From positions 124,001 to 188,000 of the forward strand of contig CAKZKD010000003.1 of the NCBI GenBank assembly GCA_937121175.1: a stretch of 64,000 bases of DNA, given 5' to 3'. Made by a program: the position numbers and the translations under genes. Below the pieces are notes generated by a model. It was not told the origin of the DNA, did no database searches, and worked only from the letters and a program-made list of their open reading frames with translations. Positions 41,001 through 50,816 of this stretch are shown in pieces. This DNA comes from an uncultured Flavobacteriales bacterium (lineage in GTDB: Bacteria; Bacteroidota; Bacteroidia; Flavobacteriales_G; Salibacteraceae). The stretch's first letter is position 1; the number at the start of each line of letters is the position of its first letter.

Positions 41001-44000
41001 GCTCCACCACCAGATTGTGTATAGTTTAAGTCGCCTTGAATAGTAACCGAAGAGTTCGAGCCTTGAGCAATGTACGAATCTGGAGTAGTGGAGGTGGTTG
41101 CTCGATTCCAAGTAACGTTTCCACCGACTGTTACATCACCTTCTCTTCCTAATCTTTCACTTGAAGTAGTCGAGCTAGCAGAAGCTGTAATGTCAACATT
41201 TCCAGTAATTGCGAGAGTAGAAGCAATTTGATCAGAAAAATAGAGCCAAGTACTGGACCCTGTTCCTGAATTGGTGGCAGTTAGATTTCCAGCGATAGTA
41301 TTTCCTGCACCGTTGTAGGCCAAGTAAATTCCTCTGGTACCAGAATTATTAACCGTTAAGTTGCCTCCATAAGTATCAGCTGTTCCATCGCTCATTAGAA
41401 TATATCCAGCATTAGTACAGTTCAAAATAGCATCTCCGTCAAATGTGTTTCCACCGGCAGAGCGGTCATCACTGGCACCGTTTTTTGTAAGTGAGGAAGT
41501 TCCTCTGTAATGAGTACCTCTCGTAATCATTCTGGGTCCTGAAAAAACAACGTCTCCTCCCCAATCACTATCATAATTATAAATAATACCCGTACCACCG
41601 GTTATGGCAAGCGATTGCGCTGTAGCTCCTGTTTGGGTAAAATTTCTGAAATATAAATCTCCAGAAATAAACCCTCCACCACCAACAGAAATAGTTCTCG
41701 TAGCAGCTAGAGTCGAACTCCCTCCCGCGTTTCCAAAGAAAACTCCATCGCAAGCCGCATTTGTAGATTCAACGGTAATGTTTCCGCCATAGGTTGCAAC
41801 ACTATTCGTATTGTGATTACAATAAACCTGTGAATTGGTTGCTGAACTAATGTTTGAAATACTTAGATCTCCAGTTAGCGCAATATCTCCCTGATTTCCA
41901 AAATAGACTCTTTTAGTGGTTGAGGCTCCTGTATTTGTTATTATTGTGTTTCCTCCAATAGTTAATAAAGAAGTAGCATTTTGAGAAGCGTAAATTTCTG
42001 ACGATGTACCAGTTCCTGAATTCGTTAAGGTCAAGTTCCCGGTTAAATTAATATCACCATCATCAGAGAAGTAAACCCGACTGTTCGAGGCGGACGAAGT
42101 GACATTCACAATTGCATTGCCACCTATTGAAAGTGCAGCGGTTGCGCCATCACTGATGTATATGTACGAATTGGTTCCACTTGTAGCTTGATTTATAGTT
42201 AAGTCACCCGCAATAGAATTACCAGCACTGTTATATGCCAAATACATATTTCTAGATCCGGTATTGTTCATGGTTACATTGGCCCCGAAAGTATCTCCTG
42301 TGCCATTCCCCATTAAAAAATAACCGCCTGCACTTGAACAGTTCAGTATTGTATTACCGTCAAATTGATTTCCACCTAAGGATTGGTCATCTCCCGCTCC
42401 ATTTTTTGTTAAGGTACATGTTCCACGGTATCTCGTTCCTCTGGTGAACATTCTGGGTGAAGAAAAAACAACGTTTCCGCCAAAATCGCAATCGTGAATG
42501 TCTAGAGCTCCAGTACCAGCGATAGCTAGAGATTGGGCCGTTGAGCCAGTTTGAGTAAAGTTTCGAATGCGCAAATCTCCACTTGTAAATCCACCCCCAC
42601 CAACTGAAATGGTTCTCGTGGCGGCTAAGGTTGATGACCCTCCACTTTCTCCAAAATAAACTCCATCAGTACCTGCTCCAGTTGACTCAACTATAATGTT
42701 ACCGTTGTATATATTCGTACTATTAGAGCTATTATTACAATAAATTAAACTGTTTGTTGCAGTACTAGTATTTGTAAGTGACATGTTTCCATTTACCGTA
42801 ACGTCTCCATTAGACCCAATATAAAAACGGCCATTGCTGGTGCCTCCACCATTTGCGACTGTTAAATCTCCATTAATGGTAACTGCAGAAGTAGCTGATT
42901 GTGCAATGTATGTTTCGGTAGATGATACGTTAGCTGTATTGGTCCATGTTAGATTTCCTCCGATTGTTATAACTCCGTTATCCGCTATTCGACTATGACA
43001 ATTTGTAGCAGTTCCAGAAACAGTCATATTGAAGTTTCCGGTTATATTTAGGTTTGCAGTACCTCCAGCACAGACATAAATGAATGCGGTAGTTCCTGAT
43101 CCAGAGTTCGTTGCAGATAAGTTTCCACCTAGAGTATGACCAGGTCCATTATTTGCCAAATAAATACCACTAGTTCCTGTGTTATTCATTGTAACGTCGG
43201 CTGCAAAATTGTCCGCAGTGCCATTTCCCATCATAAAGTAGCCACCACCTGAACAGTTTAGAACAACATTGCCGTCGAATTGATTTCCACCAGGAGATTG
43301 ATCGTTTGAAGTACCATTTTTTGTGAGGGTGGCTGTGCCTCTGAATCTAGAGTCCCTAGTATAAACTCGTGGCGCTGAGAAAACTACATTTCCACCCCAA
43401 TCGCAACCATCCAAATAAAGGTAGCCCGTACCCGTTAGGGCCAAATTTTGATTTGTTGCACCAGTTAGGGTAACATCTTTTAGACGAAGCTCACCCGCTG
43501 TAAAACCTGAACCACCAATTGTTATGGTTCGCGTTGCTGCTAATGTCGCTGAGCCGTTGCTGTTTTGACCAATTCGAACTCCGAGACCATTTGTGGAGTT
43601 TACAACAATATTTTGATTGAATTGGGTGCCGGCCGAATTGTATGCCAGATAAATACCACTGGTGCCAGTGTTTGTACAAGTCAAAGCTCCGTTGTAGGTA
43701 TCCGAAGCAGTATTGCCTGTCATTAAATAGCCTGAACCCGAACAAATAAAAGATGTGGTACCGTTAAAAGTATTTCCTCCAGTTCCAACATCGTTACCAG
43801 CTCCATTTTTGGTAAAGATTGCGGTACCATTGTAAACAGAACCATTGAGATAAAGACGGTTTGACGTTACTGAAATATCTGGATTGAAGGTAGTTCCTCT
43901 TAATTGAGTTGTTGCCGTTGAGGTTATAGACAATGCTCCTCCAGAAGTATTATTAAAAGTCCCGTCTTCGAAATCATTATTGATAGCACCATTAATGGTG

Positions 44001-44299
44001 AGGTTATTACCGTTAAGGTCTATAGTTGCTGTGAAACCAACTGAGATATCTATTCCTCCAATGGTGGGGGCCATATCTAGGGTGAGATTCACGTTTCCAT
44101 TTGAGTTAAATAAGGCTCTGTCTCCGGCAATCGGCACAGATGCTCCACCAGCTCCACCGCTTGTTGTGGACCAGTTGCCTGTTTCATTCCAATTGTTATT
44201 CGTGGTCCCAATCCAGTAACGATCTACAGCAAATATTTCTATGGTAAATAGAAATAGGACGGTACAAATGAATAATTTATTTAAAGACATGTTTTGCAT
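35051..44299 (-). CDS. Giant secreted Asn/Thr/Ser/Gly-rich repeat protein (beta-solenoid-like) with T9SS sorting tail
   Basis: Signal peptide MSLNKLFICTVLFLFTIEIFA; eight modules anchored by LAATRTI(S/T)VGGGGF..G(D/E)L..RNFTQ; LPVELTKFEAKPNSGEKVVDLFWITSSEINNDFFTVEK; C-terminal LYPNPSNG...SYMINVSVDGENHSHKLIVQ. Confidence 0.88.
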   Translation of the reverse strand: MQNMSLNKLFICTVLFLFTIEIFAVDRYWIGTTNNNWNETGNWSTTSGGAGGASVPIAGDRALFNSNGNVNLTLDMAPTIGGIDISVGFTATIDLNGNNLTINGAINNDFEDGTFNNTSGGALSITSTATTQLRGTTFNPDISVTSNRLYLNGSVYNGTAIFTKNGAGNDVGTGGNTFNGTTSFICSGSGYLMTGNTASDTYNGALTCTNTGTSGIYLAYNSAGTQFNQNIVVNSTNGLGVRIGQNSNGSATLAATRTITIGGSGFTAGELRLKDVTLTGATNQNLALTGTGYLYLDGCDWGGNVVFSAPRVYTRDSRFRGTATLTKNGTSNDQSPGGNQFDGNVVLNCSGGGYFMMGNGTADNFAADVTMNNTGTSGIYLANNGPGHTLGGNLSATNSGSGTTAFIYVCAGGTANLNITGNFNMTVSGTATNCHSRIADNGVITIGGNLTWTNTANVSSTETYIAQSATSAVTINGDLTVANGGGTSNGRFYIGSNGDVTVNGNMSLTNTSTATNSLIYCNNSSNSTNIYNGNIIVESTGAGTDGVYFGESGGSSTLAATRTISVGGGGFTSGDLRIRNFTQTGSTAQSLAIAGTGALDIHDCDFGGNVVFSSPRMFTRGTRYRGTCTLTKNGAGDDQSLGGNQFDGNTILNCSSAGGYFLMGNGTGDTFGANVTMNNTGSRNMYLAYNSAGNSIAGDLTINQATSGTNSYIYISDGATAALSIGGNAIVNVTSSASNSRVYFSDDGDINLTGNLTLTNSGTGTSSEIYASQNATSLLTIGGNTIITNTGASTTKRVYFGNQGDIALTGDLSISNISSATNSQVYCNHNTNSVATYGGNITVESTNAACDGVFFGNAGGSSTLAATRTISVGGGGFISGDLYFRNFTQTGATAQSLAITGGTGIIYNYDSDWGGDVVFSGPRMITRGTHYRGTSSLTKNGASDDRSAGGNTFDGDAILNCTNAGYILMSDGTADTYGGNLTVNNSGTRGIYLAYNGAGNTIAGNLTATNSGTGSSTWLYFSDQIASTLAITGNVDITASASSTTSSERLGREGDVTVGGNVTWNRATTSTTPDSYIAQGSNSSVTIQGDLNYTQSGGGANARMFIGENGDITVNGDMTLINSSTAGSSRISCNQNANSVGVYNGNIILSSTIAGSDGVFFGNSGGSATLAATRTISVGAGGFISGDLYLRRFTQVGPTAQTFTNSGTGLIFIENSNWGGNIDFTSGRIISQFNTYQGTLTLEKTAGSRDESDGGNTVTGNAIITNSGSGELRFGDGTNDVFSADVTLNNSGSSTFYFAYRAPASTIGGNLIMNNTGSVSTSNMYLCSVDTSGLNITGNATAHNAATSTNEANIYFAHVGDVNVSGNLTTTNSATANNSRIVLANSSASSLAVTGNVSLTGTNSSNNHINFIGEQGDVTIGGTLTVDVSASGTNANTYVANNALSTVTIGGNASFINTGAGTTKRMYLGHYGDVTFNGDLDIENTSSATNSQIYCNHQPGSVNAYNGNITLENSNAASDGVFFGTSNAGGSGTLAATRTVTASGGGITAGDIYFKNFTQVGATPQSLVNSGLGYIYNWDSDWGGNISFSSGRIVSRGTTYQGTSVLTKTGASDDRNSRGNTFTGNCTLNNQGSGYLLFGDGAPDTFSANLTMNNSGSHNMYLAYNSAGNSITGNLVINNTANVTTTRYIYISDLAASTLSIGGNATITNSPSNSAFNFYFGDDGDVTLTGDLVINSNSTGTSSNISVAQNATSLVTIGGNATLTNTSSGSTTHNSYFGNSGDVTLTGNLILNNNTTSTNGTAYIASGSGSTVSIGGTATLTNSGAGNDKRIYFGNNGDVTVTSTLSITNSSSATNSHIYCNDRPSSVGTYNGNIVVESTNAASDGVWFGWQQGTGTLAATRTITVGGGGFIGGDLRFRNFTQVGPTAQTLTNTGTGYIYNYDSDWGGNVTFSSGRMYTRGTAYQGTSSLTKTNAGDDRSPGGNAFTGNTSLINNGTNTFSMGEGSPDTFGADLTMTNNSNRFMYIARNSAGNTIGGNFTVTDNGTGTDNRIYISDNTNSTLVVTGTTAISNLSNATSSTIYVGNSGDITFNNNVTLINNGTGANAEVRMANATNSAVIINGNLSATNSASGTTKRIRLTENGDLTVSGNLTAVNSSTATTGEMYSGMGSTSVVSIGGNSSYTNTGAGTTKRTYIGYNGDMTFNGDLSISNTSSATNSEVYCNDRGNGLNMYNGNITVENTNASGDGVRFGQNGGSGILANTRTITVSGGGFVAGELRFRNFTQTGGTAQALALTGTAYMVQYDAAWGGNVNFEAPRFYTRGTTYSGTSDLEKTGATDDASPGGNSFTGACIMRNSGSGYFLMGNGTADTWASGLTMIATGSDNMYIAHNSAGNAIGGNLTATNNGTGTVNIYISNENASSLTIGGNATLTNAGSGSTSRCYFGRRGDITLSGDLSITNSSAAGNSQVYCNQETNSLINYGGNISLESTNASCDGIYFGSSNGNATQSAGGSISTGGAGYVAGELQIRNFTQLGNAASTLTLTGTARYYPYTSSFGGNMTVSAPRYYGRTTTYSGDFSLTMTGSTNNDSYGDNTFNGNVTINMGSSGRLRLANNVANDYNGNATFIKTAGTLHPAYNQPSTFAGDINVNSNSQLYLAQNNGTIIWDGSAAQSFNDLGASGITLVRRMTLNNTSTGVTLNAPIEIPTTVTFTDGVLNTSTSGLVYIRDNATVTGASDASHVDGPIEKIGNDDFTFPTGDNGQYREIRIASHSPNSSSGRFRAQYFEVDPTTNWAYGSASYAAGIEHISTTEYWILDRVAGSNNVYVWLYWDTNSGGVTDINDLLVARWDGVSLWDNHGGGNFEGNTTAGRLRTPARVTTFSPFVLASNTNNNPLPVELTKFEAKPNSGEKVVDLFWITSSEINNDFFTVEKTKDLNTFEEVVQVAGQGTTNEQTEYHEKDYNPSDGISYYRLSQTDFDGKTEYFDLEKVLFELSEHPNDMHVELYPNPSNGHNMYMKIPNADAAEINVLINDFIGKSYLTDFTVINQGEYSVVAIEMNQKLAAGSYMINVSVDGENHSHKLIVQ
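36400..43900 (-). repeat. Eight long tandem modules built from about 58-aa sub-repeats
   Basis: Anchor (RTI/V segment) positions 43527, 42612, 41694, 40776, 39684, 38595, 37512, 36768; spacings 915, 918, 918, 1092, 1089, 1083, 744 bp. Confidence 0.85.
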
Positions 44300-44433
44300 T
44301 TTATTCTAGAACATGCAATGCTCCAAAAAGGTTACTGTAAAGAGTATTAATTAAGATAAGTAGAGCGTTTTTTAGACGTATGACGTTTCAGAGAAATAGA
44401 CTAGACAAAACTGTTTTCATAATGTCTTTTTGG

Positions 44434-45564
44434 TCAATATAGGTTATAAAGCATTAACCGGCCTTCCAAAGGTCCATTCCATAAAGGTATTCTCCTTTTT
44501 GGTTTTAACCCTAGGGCTTTAATTGCCGGAATATTTGCACTGAATATAGCGGCGGTCCAGCCCTTATAATCAGATTTTAACTTGTCTCCTATTTCCGCAT
44601 AGAATTGTTTAGCATCGGCCAATGTAATTCTTTTGTCATACGGTGGATTCATTATTAACAAACCAGATTCTGCTGGCGCAGGAGAAGTAAAGAAGTCTTT
44701 TTTGAAAACGTCAACAAAGTGTTCAAAACCGGCTGATGCTAGATTCATTCTCGCATCTTCTAGTGCATACGGATGATTATCTGAACCTGTAATTGGAGTT
44801 TTGCTGTTTCTTTGTTCCCCATCCATTGACTTTTTAAGGGCTAACCAGTCCGCTCGTTCGAACATTCTCCATTGTTTAAAACAAAAATTATTTCGGAATT
44901 TTCCGGCGGCTACATTGCGTGAATTCATGTAAGCCTCGGTAAGTAGAGTGCCGCTTCCACACATTCCGTCAAATAAATAGGAGTTTCCATCCCAATTGGA
45001 TAATTGAATCAGACCTGCAGCGAGGACTTCGCTCAGAGGTGCTTTTCCGCTTACGGTTTTGTAACCTCTTTTGTGAAGGGAATCACCAGAGCTATCTAAT
45101 GAAATTGTACAACGGTTTCCAGCAATAAGCAGATGAATTCTAATGTCTGCATTTTTCAAATCAACATCAGGTCGTTCCGAACCCAAGTCAATAAACCGAT
45201 CGCAAATAGAATCTTTTAATAATTGAGCAGCGAAAACACTGTTTTTGAACACTTCTGTTCTTACAACGGCATCTATGGCGATGGTTTTTTGCGGATAAAA
45301 ATATTTTTCCCATTCAATTTTTTTACCGTGATCGTATAAGTCGTCGTTACTGTTTATCTCGAAAGAGACCAAGTTAATTAAGACTCTTAAGGCAGTTCGT
45401 AGTGTGTAATTTGAGCGGTAAACATCGTCCATGTTACCAACAAAAGCAACACCTCTTTTCCGGATTTCATGTTTGGAACCAATTTTGTTTTGTCGGAGTT
45501 CTTCTAATAAAACTTCTTCAAGCCCTTGGTAGGTGGTTACGTAAATTACAAACTCAGATTTCAT
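44434..45564 (-). CDS. THUMP-domain class I SAM-dependent RNA methyltransferase (RlmL/TrmN-like)
   Basis: THUMP-like N-terminus; LFDGMCGSGTLLTEAYM; LIMNPPYDKRI. Confidence 0.9.
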   Translation of the reverse strand: MKSEFVIYVTTYQGLEEVLLEELRQNKIGSKHEIRKRGVAFVGNMDDVYRSNYTLRTALRVLINLVSFEINSNDDLYDHGKKIEWEKYFYPQKTIAIDAVVRTEVFKNSVFAAQLLKDSICDRFIDLGSERPDVDLKNADIRIHLLIAGNRCTISLDSSGDSLHKRGYKTVSGKAPLSEVLAAGLIQLSNWDGNSYLFDGMCGSGTLLTEAYMNSRNVAAGKFRNNFCFKQWRMFERADWLALKKSMDGEQRNSKTPITGSDNHPYALEDARMNLASAGFEHFVDVFKKDFFTSPAPAESGLLIMNPPYDKRITLADAKQFYAEIGDKLKSDYKGWTAAIFSANIPAIKALGLKPKRRIPLWNGPLEGRLMLYNLY

Positions 45565-45742
45565 AGTTCCATTTTTTGCAAAGATGCTTTATCTGACTCG
45601 GTTTTTGTATGAAGTTTTAAAACAACAAACAATAGACATTTTAATACGTTATATGGTAAATAAGAGCAGTGGTTTGACGAAGATTTTTATCCTCTTCTCG
45701 AGCTTATTTCTATTAATTTTGCAGCAATTTTTTCAACAAAAG

Positions 45743-47986
45743 ATGACTAGAATTTTTTCCTTATTTTTTGCCTTAACCACTATGGTTCCATTATTTGGTC
45801 AGATGGAGAAGTACCATGTGGAAGGTGATATGAAGGATGGTTTTTCAGATATGTCCCATGCCTTTGTAATTGTTTATGTAAATGGGCAAAAAGTAAAGCG
45901 AATACCTGCTGATGGTAGTGGTAAATTCGAATTTGATTTAGATTTTGGTAAAAATTATGTTTTGGAGTTTATTAATCAAGGATATGCTTCAAAAAAGGTG
46001 GACATGCTATTCCAGAACGTTACTCCAGAAATGATTTATATTGGCTGTGACCCTAAGCCAATTCAAGTAAGCATGATACAAAAGGTGGAAGGGATTGATT
46101 ATTCTGTTTTGGATAAATCGGTTGGACAAATCTTCTTTAACCCAGAAGATAAATGTTTCGATTGGGATGCTGATTACACCTTAAAGGCAATGGAAAAAAT
46201 CAGAGAATTAGAGGATGAACTTGATGAAAAACGTGAGGATTTCGAAGAAAACAAAGCTGCTGCTGAAAAAGCACTTTCTAAAGGAAATTTTGATGAAGCA
46301 AGAAAAAGTGCAGAAGCAGCAATGGCTGCTATGCCAAATAATGAAGAGGCAAAAAAACTATTGACATCAATCAGTGAACAAGAAAAGGCGGCTAAAGATG
46401 CCGAATTGGCCGCTAAAGCTGAAGAAGAAGCTAAAGCTGCAGCCGACGCAGAAAAAGCAAAAAAAGATGAGTTCGACAATTTAGTTGCTGCTGGTGATAA
46501 AGCATTGAAAGCTGAAAATTTTGATGAGGCAACGACAAAATATGAAGAAGCAGCTAAAATTCTTCCAGAGCAAACCTCAGTAAAAACTAAACTTCAAATT
46601 GTAGCGGATACCCAAGCGAAACGCACTGCTGAGGAAGAGGCTAAGAAAAAGGCAGAAGCTGATGCGTTAGCTGCGGAAGAGGCAGCAAAGCTTAAAGCCG
46701 CTGAAGAGGAAGCTTCTGCCAAAGCTGCCGAAGAGGAAGCAAAGAAACAAGAAGAATTAGCTGCCGCCGAAGCGAAAAAAGCGGAAGAAGAAGCCAAAGC
46801 AAAAGAAGAGGAAGCTGCAGCGGCTGCCAAATTAGCCGAGGAAGAAGCCAAGAAAAAAGCTGAAGCAGATGAGGCTGCGGCGAAAGCAGCGGAAGAAGCT
46901 AAAAAACAAGAAGAAGAATTGGCTGCAACTGAAGCCCAAAAAGCCGAAGAAGCTGCAGCTGTCAAAGCAGAGGAAGAAGCTGCGGCTGCAAAGGCTGCAG
47001 AGGTAGAGGCCAAAAAGAAAGCAATAGCTGCGGGTAAATCTGAAAAAGAGGCAGAAAAAGAAGCACAGAAAAAGGCTGAAGAACTGGCGAAAGCTAAGGC
47101 CAAAGAAGAGGAGTTGGCTGCTAAAGCAGTGGAATCTGAGGCTAAAGCCAAAGCGGAAGCTGCCACGGCAGAGGCGGAGGAAGCTAAAAAGAAGGCTGAG
47201 GAACAGGCGAAAGCCAAAGCTAAAGAAGATGAGTTGGCTGCTAAAGCAGCGAAATCCGAGGCTGAAGTTAAAAGTAAGGCTGAAGAAGAAGCTAAGAATA
47301 AAGAAAAAGAGGCAGCTGTTGCCGCAAAAGCTGCGGAAGTAGAAGAAGCGAAACGAAAAGAAGAAGAACAGGCTGCAGCTGAGGCAAAGAAAAAAGCGGA
47401 AGTCAAAAAGCCAGAACCCAAAAAGGAAGAAAAGAAGAAAACAGTGGTGCCGAAAGTATTACCTAAACCAAAGCCTGTGGTTAAAAAAACTCCAGTAAAA
47501 AAGCCTGCACCGAAACCAGTTGTTACAGCCAAAACTAAAAAGGCTCAAGTGAATGCAGAAAAGAAAAAGGATTTACATGCTTCGGCAAAAAAAGTAACGA
47601 AGCCTAAAGATAAACACGATGATATTCACGCCAAATTAGATCAAGCAGCAGCTGCACAAAATCCGACAACCACTAGTATTCACGAACATCACGATTGGGA
47701 TATGATGAAGCCTGGTGTTCACGAAGAAATTGCTGTCGAATATCCAATCGGAGTTACAGAAGAAGTTTACATGAAGGGAAATAAAGAAATTCTAGAGCGT
47801 GTAGTAGTTAAAGATGGTTTGGGAAGTATTTATTGGAGAGTTAAACATCCATGGGGTGGAGTTTATTATTTCAAGAATGCGAATGTTGCGATTAGTGCTG
47901 TAGAATTCGATTTGTTTACCCGGATTAAGGATGCAGATGGAAATGTTATTGAACCTTATCACATAGACAGAGTTGAGGATCATTGA
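45743..47986 (+). CDS. Secreted protein with two TPR-like repeats, a long K/A/E-rich (TolA-like) region and a His-containing C-terminal domain
   Basis: Start inferred at [20 protein letters not shown] (ORF track 45584); [27 protein letters not shown] and [35 protein letters not shown]-type runs; C-domain [42 protein letters not shown]. Confidence 0.75.
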   Translation: MTRIFSLFFALTTMVPLFGQMEKYHVEGDMKDGFSDMSHAFVIVYVNGQKVKRIPADGSGKFEFDLDFGKNYVLEFINQGYASKKVDMLFQNVTPEMIYIGCDPKPIQVSMIQKVEGIDYSVLDKSVGQIFFNPEDKCFDWDADYTLKAMEKIRELEDELDEKREDFEENKAAAEKALSKGNFDEARKSAEAAMAAMPNNEEAKKLLTSISEQEKAAKDAELAAKAEEEAKAAADAEKAKKDEFDNLVAAGDKALKAENFDEATTKYEEAAKILPEQTSVKTKLQIVADTQAKRTAEEEAKKKAEADALAAEEAAKLKAAEEEASAKAAEEEAKKQEELAAAEAKKAEEEAKAKEEEAAAAAKLAEEEAKKKAEADEAAAKAAEEAKKQEEELAATEAQKAEEAAAVKAEEEAAAAKAAEVEAKKKAIAAGKSEKEAEKEAQKKAEELAKAKAKEEELAAKAVESEAKAKAEAATAEAEEAKKKAEEQAKAKAKEDELAAKAAKSEAEVKSKAEEEAKNKEKEAAVAAKAAEVEEAKRKEEEQAAAEAKKKAEVKKPEPKKEEKKKTVVPKVLPKPKPVVKKTPVKKPAPKPVVTAKTKKAQVNAEKKKDLHASAKKVTKPKDKHDDIHAKLDQAAAAQNPTTTSIHEHHDWDMMKPGVHEEIAVEYPIGVTEEVYMKGNKEILERVVVKDGLGSIYWRVKHPWGGVYYFKNANVAISAVEFDLFTRIKDADGNVIEPYHIDRVEDH
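46380..47560 (+). repeat. Low-complexity Lys/Ala/Glu-rich coding repeat
   Basis: Tracts such as [43 protein letters not shown]. Confidence 0.85.
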
Positions 47987-48225
47987 TTTTTTGGCGGAAC
48001 TGGATCATACCCACTTTTCCCCCAAGGATGACACGTTGAAATTCTTTTAGCTCCCATCCAAATTCCTATAAACGGCCCGTGAACTTGAATAGCTTCAAAT
48101 GTGTATCTACTGCAAGTTGGCAAGTGTCTGCAGTTTTGACCCAGTAGTGGAGATATTGTCCACTGATAAACTCGAATCATTACCAGTAAGGGAAACGATA
48201 GAATTTTATACAACCACTTTACCAT
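47980..48225 (-). CDS. yidD: Membrane protein insertion efficiency factor YidD
   Basis: [34 protein letters not shown]...[12 protein letters not shown]. Confidence 0.95.
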   Translation of the reverse strand: MVKWLYKILSFPLLVMIRVYQWTISPLLGQNCRHLPTCSRYTFEAIQVHGPFIGIWMGAKRISTCHPWGKSGYDPVPPKNQ

Positions 48226-48259
48226 TAGTACTTTAATTTTGGAAGCAAATGTAATCAGC

Positions 48260-50662
48260 TTATTTAGTCTTTAATTGTATTGTATTAATTCCTAAGGTAA
48301 CAAACAGCACAATTGAAATACTACTCAATGGCATCAGAATAGCCGCAACTACAGGGGTAAGTAATCCTTGAATTGCAAAGCCAAGCCCTACAATATTGTA
48401 TAAAAAAGAAAGTGCAAAACTATATTTAACAACCCTAATGCTCGCTTTAGAAAATTGAAGAAAGTCGAATAAACTCTTAAACTCATTGGCATCTAGAATT
48501 GCGTCGCAAGCAGGAGAGAAGGCATAGACATCCTCAGAAATGGATATTCCAACGGTAGCTTCTTTTAACGCCCCAGCATCGTTTAAGCCATCCCCAATCA
48601 TGAGTGTTGTTTTTCCTTGTTGGTTTAATTGGCTTAAATAATCCAGCTTTTGTTGAGGACTCTGATTGAATAGCACTTTTCCAGAATCGCCGAAATATTT
48701 TTTCCATTTTTCTTCTTCCCCGGAATTATCGCCAGATACCAAATGAATTTCATGCCCAAAATGCTTCAATTTTTTAAGCAATTCTTCAGTACCCGTTCGG
48801 TTGTTTTTTTGGATGGTGAAATAGCCAACGTATTGGTCGTCAACATTTACATGAACAGTTGGTATTGTTGATTCATGCGAACTTCCAACCCAAATAGCCG
48901 AACCAATCCTAATTTTAGTCTCGCCAATTTTCCCAGAAATTCCTAGCCCTATTTCTTCGTTATATTCTTTTACCTCTGTGTGATTGGTTGAATTAATTTC
49001 CAATTTTATATGATTGTAAATAGCTTTACTCAAGGGATGTGCAGAGCTCTTGGTTAGCAACGCAATTGAGTTCTTTTGGGTCTTAGTCAACGATCTTTCT
49101 CCATAAAAATGAATGCGCTGTTTTTTACTTTCAGTAAGGGTTCCTGTTTTATCGAAAACTATGGTATCAATTTTCGAAAGTTGCTCCACAGTGGTTGAGT
49201 TTTTAAGAAAAAAACCATTTTTTCCTAACCTACGAATCGCGTTACCTAATGCAAAAGGTAATGCTAATGCCAAAGCGCATGGGCATGCAATAATGAGAAC
49301 CGCAGTGAATGTTTCGATAGCCAACTCTGGCCGTACAACCCACCAAAATAGGCCTGTAACAATAGAAATTAGAATAATAATGATGGTGAAATGTTGGCTA
49401 ACTTTATCCACCAAGTTAGTGAGGGCAGGGGTCTCGGTTGAGTTAAATACCGATTGATTCCAAAGGTCCGTCAAGTAACTCTGAGATACCTTTTCTTGTA
49501 CAATAAACTCTGCTGAATTCCCAATATACCTACCTCCTGCAAATACGGATTCTCCTTTGGTTTTTGATATGGGTTCAGATTCCCCGGTAACAAACGAATA
49601 ATCAATTTTTGCTTCTTCCGAAATAAGCATACTATCTGCAGGAATCAGCTCTAGATTGCGCACTCTAATTTGGTCGCCTTTATCAAGTTGGTTCACCAAA
49701 ATACTTTCCTCAGTATCATCAGTTACTCGAGTAACGGCCAATGGAAAATAACTTTTGTAATCGCGTTCAAAACTCAACGCACTATAGGTTTTATGTTGAA
49801 ACCATTTTCCAATTAACAAGAAGAAAACGAGGCCAGTAAGGCTATCAATATATCCAGCTCCTGTATGCGTAATTATCTCAAAGGCACTTCTGAGAAACAG
49901 AACAATAATTCCAATAGAAATAGGAACATCGATATTAATAATGCGATGTTTTAATCCCTTGTAGGCACTAATAAAATACTCGATGCCAGCATAAAAAACT
50001 ACTGGTAAGGAAAAGGCTAAGTTGAGCCAAGAAAAAAGTCGAACGTAATCTGACTCATCTTGAAATTGATGACTAAAATACTCCGGAAAGCTCATGAGCA
50101 TTATGTTTCCAAAGCAAAATCCAGCAACCCCCAATTTAATTAATAATGTGCGAGTTGCTTTTTGAGCGGCATTACTTTTATTATTCGCCAGATTGATTGC
50201 TGGAGGGTATCCAACAGAAGCCATAATTTCCACAACAGACCTCAAACCTGACTCTTCTGAGTTAAAGTAAATAGTAACTTCTTTTTTTACAAAATTGACT
50301 TGCGAGGAAACAACTCCTTTTACGAGCCTATTCAGGTTTTCAAGAAGCCAAATACAACTTGAACAGTGAATATTAGGCACAAACAGCCGCAACATTCTTT
50401 GCTTCCCTTCTTTAAATTTATAAAGTTGGTCAGCAATTTCGTCACTATCTAAATAGGCATATTTTTCACCAAAATTGGTTTGTTCTATTTTTAGGTTCGG
50501 CTGGTCAATCTCGTAATAATCGCATAGGTCATTGGCCGATAGAATTTCAAACACGGTTTTACAACCGATGCAACAAAACACTTGGTCCTGCAACCAAACG
50601 GTAGAATCAAGGCAAGGGTCGCCGCAATGCTTGCAATTGTGTGGTGTGTTTGCTTTGTTCAA
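48260..50662 (-). CDS. Heavy-metal (Cu) translocating P-type ATPase, CcoI/FixI-like
   Basis: N-terminal Cys-rich [79 protein letters not shown]. Confidence 0.92.
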   Translation of the reverse strand: MNKANTPHNCKHCGDPCLDSTVWLQDQVFCCIGCKTVFEILSANDLCDYYEIDQPNLKIEQTNFGEKYAYLDSDEIADQLYKFKEGKQRMLRLFVPNIHCSSCIWLLENLNRLVKGVVSSQVNFVKKEVTIYFNSEESGLRSVVEIMASVGYPPAINLANNKSNAAQKATRTLLIKLGVAGFCFGNIMLMSFPEYFSHQFQDESDYVRLFSWLNLAFSLPVVFYAGIEYFISAYKGLKHRIINIDVPISIGIIVLFLRSAFEIITHTGAGYIDSLTGLVFFLLIGKWFQHKTYSALSFERDYKSYFPLAVTRVTDDTEESILVNQLDKGDQIRVRNLELIPADSMLISEEAKIDYSFVTGESEPISKTKGESVFAGGRYIGNSAEFIVQEKVSQSYLTDLWNQSVFNSTETPALTNLVDKVSQHFTIIIILISIVTGLFWWVVRPELAIETFTAVLIIACPCALALALPFALGNAIRRLGKNGFFLKNSTTVEQLSKIDTIVFDKTGTLTESKKQRIHFYGERSLTKTQKNSIALLTKSSAHPLSKAIYNHIKLEINSTNHTEVKEYNEEIGLGISGKIGETKIRIGSAIWVGSSHESTIPTVHVNVDDQYVGYFTIQKNNRTGTEELLKKLKHFGHEIHLVSGDNSGEEEKWKKYFGDSGKVLFNQSPQQKLDYLSQLNQQGKTTLMIGDGLNDAGALKEATVGISISEDVYAFSPACDAILDANEFKSLFDFLQFSKASIRVVKYSFALSFLYNIVGLGFAIQGLLTPVVAAILMPLSSISIVLFVTLGINTIQLKTK

Positions 50663-50816
50663 CTCAAATTAATGAACCACAAATTTCAACTCTAAATGTC
50701 CTAAAGAATATGACAAATCTCAATTGAAAAGTTGAGGTAAGATAATTATGATTGGAATTCTATTTCGATTTGAAATAACTTGTATTTTAGAAACGTAAAT
50801 TTTAACACCAATTCTC

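Noticed and set aside
35496-44219. Plus-strand ORFs inside 35051-44299 (e.g. 37767-38060, 38154-38411, 41604-41792)
   Set aside because: Complement of the repeat modules; translations are Pro/Val-rich artefacts and recur at the repeat period.
35051-44299. CRISPR-like or satellite array considered because of regular repeats
   Set aside because: Repeats are in one open frame, hundreds of bp long and degenerate at the DNA level; no short identical repeats with unique spacers and no cas genes.
45584-45742. 53-codon upstream extension of the 45743 gene
   Set aside because: The internal start [20 protein letters not shown] is a clean signal peptide; the upstream part places a second hydrophobic stretch before it and looks like intergenic sequence read in frame.
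46594-47532. 312-aa minus-strand ORF rich in Ala/Ser/Phe
   Set aside because: Reverse complement of the K/A/E-rich low-complexity tract; no start context or domain.
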